64,000 nucleotides of DNA from Siphonodentalium dalli. Its lineage: Eukaryota > Mollusca > Scaphopoda > Gadilida > Siphonodentaliidae. Under the pieces are notes generated by a model. It ran no database searches and was not told the DNA's origin. It saw only the letters and a list, made by a program, of their open reading frames with translations. A program made the position numbers and the translations under genes. Where the stretch lies: NCBI GenBank assembly GCA_032622095.1, contig CP136069.1:154925043-154989042 (forward strand), read 5' to 3'. Positions 58,444-64,000 of this stretch are shown in pieces. Position 1 is the first letter of the stretch. Every line of letters starts with the position of its first letter.

Positions 58444-59170
58444 TCATGTGGGTCTGTTCTTGTCGAAGATCTTGACACCATGTTCTATTTCTCTGACAAT
58501 CATGGTTTTCGAGTCCTCGAATAGGTTGTCGATGTCTTCGTCCCATTTGAATGGTGTTCCAGGTTTCAGTAGTTGACGGAATGGTAACATCTTCTCATTC
58601 ATACTAAATGCATATGACACCTGGTTGACTAGGCCGAACCACGAACGGATGTCTGTGATGTTTTTGGGGGCCGGAAAGTCCAGAATCGAACGCAGATACT
58701 TCATGGAGGGTCGAACGTTGTCAGATTTTATCTCAAAGCCAGCAAATTCCACCACATCTTGCCCAAACTCGAATTTTTCAGGATTTAGGATGATCCCGTG
58801 TCGACCACAAATGTCAAGCCATTCTGCTGCTTGGAAGAAGCTTTCTTCGATTGAATCATATACCAGAGCAATACGTCGTCAAAGTACTTTGAGTTGTTTG
58901 GAAAGTCTGACACTATCTCATCATAACGTCTGCCTTAGCCGTCACCGGAAGCGATATAGCCTTGAGGTGCTGTCTTGTAACGGTATCTTCCCCATGGTGT
59001 AATGAAAGTAATCAGGTGACGGTCCGATTCATGGCTTGCAACACTGTGGTATCCATTCCAGACGTCGAATACTGTCTTCTTTTTACCATGTGGGACAGAT
59101 CTCACTGTGTGCTCAATCTAAGGAGATTTTTGTTACCAATTGCTATACTTGCACTTCTCAACGGCATACC
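58444..59170 (-). pseudogene. Gypsy reverse transcriptase (partial, broken)
   Basis: The minus-strand reading gives TVRSVPHGKKKTVFDVWNGY, DRHLITFITPWGRYR and APQGYIASGDG, then a stop. After it come YDEIVSDFPNN and the active-site box KYFDDVLLW. A further frame (58444-58755) has FAGFEIKSDNVRPSMKYL and PKNITDIRSWFGLVNQVSY. The fingers and upstream polyprotein are missing. Not functional. Confidence 0.85.
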
Positions 59171-59202
59171 TACTGCATCACTAATTTGTCCCCGATGTCC
59201 AC

Positions 59203-59325
59203 AAATAAGAACGATGTCTATTTGTTCGTTAAACTGTATTGTATTGTGAATCTCAGTCTCAAACAATGACCACAGTTATCTGGAATGAAATGGACAGTAT
59301 ATTAGCAAAACATAATAATCCTGTA
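59203..59325 (-). repeat. 5' LTR of gypsy element 2
   Basis: Direct repeat of 56066-56186 with only a few differences, for example GGACAG for GAACAG. Reading minus, it is followed by TGGACATCGGGGACAA; the translation there (CGHRGQISDAVGMPLRS) could be a gag zinc-knuckle remnant, which is tentative. Confidence 0.7.
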
Positions 59326-59330
59326 GTTTG

Positions 59331-60077
59331 TTTATCAGATCATACAGTTCAGCTTGACTAGCTTCCTCATCAAGCCAGGAACTTTGATGGATACCACGTG
59401 AGATTATGGTCGTGGTCGGGACAGACAATTGATCAGGAGTTTTGATGGAGTTTTTTTTTTTGAGGTGGAGGTACGATATCATGCAGTTTGGGTTGGATAA
59501 TGTTGGAGCGGTTTCTAACCCCCGATGGGCGGAAAACGGGACCGATCTGAGCTTGATCTAAGCTGATCAGGGACATCTGGAATCCTGGATGTGCCATTCC
59601 ATTCGTAACATAGCCATTCGATGAAAATATCAGTATAAAGCAATGGAGATATATTGCTCAGCCAGTTCCTCCGCCCTTGCATTCTGCTATGTTATAATTG
59701 ATGTATATAGACATCACCATAATTTTGAGACAGTCGAGAGCCAGGAGTGGGGAGCTGACGTCGGGAATGGCACTATATATTCAATAACAATTTATAAATA
59801 TTTGTTTTTATAAATTTCTGTGGGGATATCTAGATGGCTCAATTCAAAGTGATTTTGCAGGAAATCTAATTATTCAGTTTACGAAATTGCAAGAGTTAAA
59901 TTTTGAAAATCAGTGATTGGGACAAAAAAATTTAAATTTCGAAAGTCCATGATTTGGGGCTGTCTAGAATCATGTATGATGTTCGGCACCGACAAGTTTT
60001 CCTGTCGTTTGTCTCGATTCCCACAATAGTTTTATATGTATATGGGGGCTGTCCTATTCAGGGGAGACATCATTGAT
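59331..60077. other. No gene called
   Basis: The minus frame ending at 59331 (LDEEASQAELYDLINKLQ) runs straight into the gypsy LTR, so the element interrupted some open frame. I do not recognise it. Confidence 0.35.
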
Positions 60078-60690
60078 GATTAGTTATCCCATATCAACTG
60101 TTCAGATATAAGTTTAATCCTTTCTATACTAAAGCATCCCATGAAATGTTCAGAAATAAGTTTAATCCTTTCTATACTAAAGCATCATTGATGAATAGTT
60201 ATCCCATATGAAATGCTCAGATTTAAGTTTAATATCTTCTATATTAAAGCATCTTTGATGAGTAGTTATCCCATATGAAATGTTCAGTTATTAGTTTAAT
60301 ATCTTCTATATTAAAGCATCATTGATGAGTAGTTATTCCATATGAAATGTTCAGTAATAAGTTTAATCCTGTCTATACTAAAGCATCATTGATGAATAGT
60401 TATCCCATAGGAAATGTTCAGATAATAAGTTTAACCCTTTCTATACTAAAGCATCATTGATGAATAGTTATCCCATATGAACCATTCATTTATAACTTTA
60501 ATCCTTTCTATACTAAAGCATCAATGATGAGTAGTTATCCCATATGAAATGTTCAGATAATAAGATTAACTCGTTCTATACTAAACAATCATTGATGAGT
60601 AGTTATCCCAAAGGAAATGTTCAGATAATAAGTTAAACAAACATCCATAGTTCGTTTGTTGAACTTATTATCTGAACATTTCATTTATAA
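60078..60690 (+). repeat. 67-bp tandem array ending in a hairpin
   Basis: AAAGCATC marks units at 60131, 60179, 60246, 60313, 60380, 60448 and 60515, with a variant at 60583: mostly 67-68 bp, with one short unit of 48. The array ends in a hairpin: AAATGTTCAGATAATAAGTT and AACAAAC pair with GTTTGTT and AACTTATTATCTGAACATTT (60617-60682), so the last unit is inverted. Confidence 0.85.
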
Positions 60691-60791
60691 TAAATAGGGC
60701 ACTACTTCTGCACTTTAATTTATCAGTGATCTGCTTTTACACATCATACCTCCAAATCAATAATAGACCATTCCGATGTATATTGTTTTAA

Positions 60792-60986
60792 CCCTTTCAT
60801 GACTAGAGCTTCCTGAAATTTTGCTAAACCCTGTGCCAATGCATTATAATAGGGAGAATAGATTGGCCTAACAATATTTACCTTGACCTTGTAAGCCAGT
60901 CCTGATGAGAGACTCGCATATATAAGAGAATGTACTGGAACAAGGTCTTTAATGCTGCACTTCGCACAGCTCCCATCATGAAAGGG
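60792..60986. mobile_element. TTAA-flanked hairpin MITE (195 bp)
   Basis: The ends CCCTTTCATGA and TCATGAAAGGG lie between TTAA at 60788-60791 and 60987-60990. The left hairpin core is partly deleted and the right one kept. TTAA duplication and CCCTTT ends fit piggyBac-type MITEs; this assignment is inference. Confidence 0.75.
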
Positions 60987-61078
60987 TTAATGTACAGTAT
61001 TGTATGGTATATGGTTTATGCAGCAATTTGGTATGACAAACAACTGTGGGATAGCAGTACACAAAAAATTGAAACATG

Positions 61079-61167
61079 AAAGCCAGTGCATTCGCATATA
61101 TGTATAAGATAATTTACTGGAACAGGGTCTTTAATGCTGCACCAGCGCAGCTCCCATCATGAAAGGG
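61079..61167. mobile_element. TTAA-flanked hairpin MITE, right fragment
   Basis: GCCAGTGCATTCGC.. to CCCATCATGAAAGGG followed by TTAA (61168-61171). The left part is missing. Confidence 0.65.
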
Positions 61168-61189
61168 TTAACTGACTGGGAAAATCATT

Positions 61190-61365
61190 GTTGATGGAAT
61201 TCTTTGACTCCCCTGCGTGTGTGGTAACCATTAGGTAACATGGATGGATAGACCCATGCGTGTGGGGTAACCATTAGGTAACATGGATGGATAGACCCCT
61301 GTGTGTGTGGGGGGGGGGGGGGGGGGGGGGGGGTAACCATTAGGCAATATGGATGGACAGACATA
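61190..61365 (+). repeat. Three-copy repeat and 25-G run
   Basis: GGTAACCATTAGGTAACATG followed by GATGGATAGACCC occurs twice; a third diverged copy (GGTAACCATTAGGCAATATG) follows the run of 25 G at 61309-61333. The G-run arose where copies 1 and 2 have GTGTGTGG / GTGTGGGG. Confidence 0.85.
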
Positions 61366-62044
61366 AACTGAAGCTTAAAATAACATATAATATATAAATC
61401 TCTGAAAGACAATCTCAGTTGAAACAAAAACAAATCTCGTATAATCAAGATATAATGTATGTATAAAAGATTTATCTATAATGAACTCAGACTAACATAA
61501 TGTACTGCTCGCATATATTGCCTCTTTGACCCTTTCCACAAGGTCTGATTAAGTACGTCATTTGATCATTAGCAAGGTGAGTATGGACTCGATAAATTTA
61601 AATGAGACAATTATGCTGTAGGACTCAATAGGAGGACGTCAATCCCCTTTTATGGTACGCATGAATTTTAAGAGGTATACATGATTATTATTATGCATAT
61701 AATTTCTTCATAACAATGAAAATTGTGCCCATTTTGGATATACAATTATGAAAATATTTAATTTGGGCGAAGTAATTCGCAATTTATTTATGAACACCGG
61801 GCAGAATAACATTTGGCCTTGGCATGCCTTTCTATGATAGAGAACTTATCTGCATATCATTTGCCAACATGAATCACAAAGTTTATTGAACTGGCACATC
61901 CTAAATCCAGCAATTATAATATCTGTAAGGCCAATATAAAAATATTGCTAGATTTACATCCCCTCCCGACCCTATATTTGGTCCCCCCACCTCAATTTTG
62001 TTTATTTGCATATCTTTTATGCAAATTTATTTCTTAAGCCTTAA
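61366..62044. other. Gene-free
   Basis: AT-rich, with no recognised gene or repeat. Confidence 0.4.
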
Positions 62045-62301
62045 CTTTTTCATGATGGGAGCTGCGCTGGTGCAGCATTAAAGACCCTATGGCAGTGCAT
62101 TCTCTTATATATGTGAGTCTCCCATAGGGAGCCTCGCATATATAGAGAGAATGCACTGGCTTACAATATCAAGGTAAAATATAGTTAGGCCAATGCATTC
62201 TCTTATATATGCGAGGCGCCCAATGAGCGACTCGCATATAAAAGAGAATGCATTGGCACAGGGTTTCCACAAAAAATCAGGAAGCTCCAGTCATGAAAGG
62301 A
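62045..62301. mobile_element. TTAA-flanked double-hairpin MITE (257 bp)
   Basis: The longest full copy. TTAA at 62041-62044 and 62302-62305, ends CTTTTTCATGATGGGAGC and CCAGTCATGAAAGGA. It contains two hairpins, CAGTGCATTCTCTTATATAT.. (62093-62160) and CCAATGCATTCTCTTATATA.. (62190-62258). Confidence 0.8.
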
Positions 62302-62305
62302 TTAA

Positions 62306-63211
62306 TCATCAAATTTCATTTCAATGAACCATTAATCAGTCTATTTTGATCAAATTGGACATTCTAAATCACCTTGGAATATATAAGATAAGATACTGCT
62401 TCAATATCTAGTACTATCCATGGCCATTTATGTTAGGAAAAATAAAATATAACAAATAAAATTTGCCCTCCCGCCCCATTTATCTAAAAAAGTTGGCTTT
62501 AAATCTAGCAATTTATTCATATTGGCCAAATAGATGGATATTGATAATGCCCTTTCATGGATTCAATATAAGGGAGTAATCCAAGATCATATTCATATTC
62601 ATAAACATTGTAGCACAAGAAACTGTGCCTTATTTCTTTTTTTATTGATATAGAATAAAAAAAATAGTTTTGAGGTGAATATATCATGCAAGGTACACAG
62701 AAAATTAAATTTTCATTCAATTTGCCAAATCGTTATTTTGAACAAGTTTTTGTTGTTCTCCGTTAATGTCACTCAGAAAGGCATACTAATACAGTTATTG
62801 AATATAATAATCTGGCGCAAAATACAGAAAGGCATAATAATGCCATTATTAATTAAAATAATTTTGACTAAAATAAATTTTATCGATAGCCTGTTCGTTA
62901 ACACTTCAATGTGGTCATGTATAGTTTCTGCCTTAAAAACAGGGAAATTGATTTGGTATAATTTTTAGCTATAATAGTTTAATTTAGGATGTGCCAGACA
63001 TGATTGAAGTTAACATGATGCCAACAATTTCAGTTAAGTCTATGAACTCCTTCATACTATAACAAACATAAATATAGAAGAAAAACAATTTCATGAAACA
63101 ACTTTATACAATAATGATCACAATTGAGCTAGATTGATAGATAAGTACTGTATACAATCAAGTACATTAAAATTTATACCAGATTATCACAAACACATTG
63201 GCTAACTTCAC
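62306..63211. other. Gene-free
   Basis: Very AT-rich. The frame at 62675-62968 has no recognised motif and codon use shaped by AT content. Duplicated words AATACAGAAAGGCATA.. near 62775 and 62820. Confidence 0.4.
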
Positions 63212-63533
63212 TTTATAGTGAATTTAGTCATGCTACCCGACTCAGCATGTTAGTATCTCTAGTCTCAAATTAACATTGTTTTTGGTTATTTTTCCCCTTC
63301 TGTTCATTTTCTATATCTCTTAATTTGCAGAAGATAAATTACATAATCGAGGCGACTAATGCAGTAATGGGTGAACATCACCAATATCAACTGGGGAAAT
63401 TCAATCTCATCCTAGGTCTCCCATAGCATTTGAGGCCTCAGCAGAATGAGGTCCCCAGAGGATTAATTTTGTGATGCTAGCCCGCTGTGCAGGGTAGCGT
63501 CACTAAATTCACCCTCTGGGGACCTCATTCTCC
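63212..63533. mobile_element. MITE, GTGAATTTAGTGACGC ends, copy 2
   Basis: The left end TAGTGAATTTAGTCATGCTA pairs with the right TAGCGTCACTAAATTCACCC followed by CCTCATTC. The inner GAGGCGACTAATG / GGTGAACATCACC blocks match copy 1 (30187-30563) in inverted order. Confidence 0.7.
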
Positions 63534-64000
63534 TCATTTCAAGGCTTGTTTATAGTAATAGCCTGTCATTCCTGATTTATACATGGTACAGGTATATATA
63601 ATATATCATTTATATAGAAAATCATTACGATATGTATAGATTTGGGGGTATAAAATATTAATTGTGAGTCTGAGAGATCAAGGCAACAGGAGCGTGTCAC
63701 CAGGAAATAATTATTTTCTATGAACTGTGACAGAAAATGTGGCTATTGTTTTTATTACAAATCTATCTTTAAAACATGTTTATGTGAAAAAGGTATAAAA
63801 CACCATATGTTTCTGGTAATAAATAGCTGAAATATGCAATGAAAAGGAGTTCCATAGAAATGTTTTTGTTGTTGTTAAAAGTGCTGCCGGGAAGTCAAGA
63901 GATAGACCATCTTTAATTAACCCTTTCATGAAGCTGCACTGTAGCATTAAAGATCCTGTGCCAGTGCATTCTCTTATATATGTGAGTCTTCCATAGGGAG
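63534..64000. mobile_element. Gene-free stretch, then TTAA MITE cut by window end
   Basis: No gene from 63534 to 63916. TTAA (63917-63920) then starts CCCTTTCATGAAGCTGCACT.., with the first hairpin arm CAGTGCATTCTCTTATATAT. The rest lies beyond the window. Confidence 0.6.

Larger units (their letters stand above)
56061..59330 (-). mobile_element. Ty3/gypsy element 2 with short LTRs, internally deleted
   Basis: A degenerate pol on the minus strand is bounded by ~121-bp direct repeats (56066-56186 and 59203-59325), which I read as LTRs, and by GTTTG on both outer sides (56061-56065 and 59326-59330), the size expected of a gypsy target duplication. A purine tract AGGGGGAGA precedes the 3' LTR. 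Gag, protease and the first part of RT are missing or fused near 59110-59200. The domain order RT, RNase H, integrase places it in Ty3/gypsy. Confidence 0.75.

Noticed and set aside
56338-59002. Several plus-strand frames of 60-125 residues
   Set aside because: They are antisense shadows of the gypsy pol read on the minus strand.

Overview
This window looks like AT-rich nuclear DNA from an animal, most likely an aquatic invertebrate. The evidence is one glycosyltransferase family 31 gene of metazoan type, many degenerate LINEs, Ty3/gypsy remnants with PPT/LTR features, hAT-like and TTAA-target (piggyBac-like) elements, MITEs, microsatellites and G-runs. I cannot name the species. There is no operon-like structure, and I saw no tRNA, rRNA or CRISPR locus. 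Only one protein gene looks intact: a beta-1,3-galactosyltransferase-type ORF at 29098-30111 (minus), with a likely 5'-UTR splice acceptor just upstream. Almost everything else is mobile or repetitive DNA, much of it nested, so insertion order can be read from interrupted elements.

Layout. 1-10.4 kb: three copies of a ~1.85 kb element with CAGAG termini lie forward / inverted and truncated / forward (A 570-7057, B 7058-8508, C 8507-10360). Copy A is interrupted by a 4.6 kb foldback element (780-5371) flanked by the 9-bp duplication GTGAAAGTC. Copies B and C keep the matching empty site. The foldback arms are built of ~170-bp diverged units and carry 74-bp hairpin MITEs. 11.3-13.9 kb: a Ty3/gypsy integrase remnant (minus) is split by a hAT-like element (12405-13841). 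13.9-14.8 kb: a 41-bp tandem array is interrupted by a dispersed element. 15.9-23.5 kb: a CR1/L2-like LINE reading frame stops at 16101 and resumes near 23120. Between the halves is ~7 kb whose ends are arrays of short CACACA palindromes; inside it are 122-bp and 114-bp tandem repeats and a second LINE bounded by 77-bp direct repeats. 26.1-26.8 kb: a dispersed repeat with internal duplication.

28.5-30.2 kb is the galactosyltransferase locus. 30.2-43.1 kb holds MITEs, hairpins, a duplicated block and another copy of the split LINE (42283-43150). 43.6-45.3 kb is a hAT-like element with an 8-bp duplication and CCGGACC-rich subterminal arrays. 46.6-51.4 kb is a second large inverted-repeat element, again with ~170-bp arm units. 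52.5-55.7 kb has MITEs and a minisatellite. 56.1-59.3 kb is a second Ty3/gypsy element with short LTRs and a large internal deletion. 60-64 kb has a 67-bp tandem array capped by a hairpin, a 25-G run and several TTAA-flanked hairpin MITEs.

The galactosyltransferase probably acts alone in Golgi glycan synthesis. The other coding pieces are dead or non-autonomous transposon fragments. The most notable structures are the two foldback elements with repeat-built arms, and the CACACA-palindrome element that splits a LINE.
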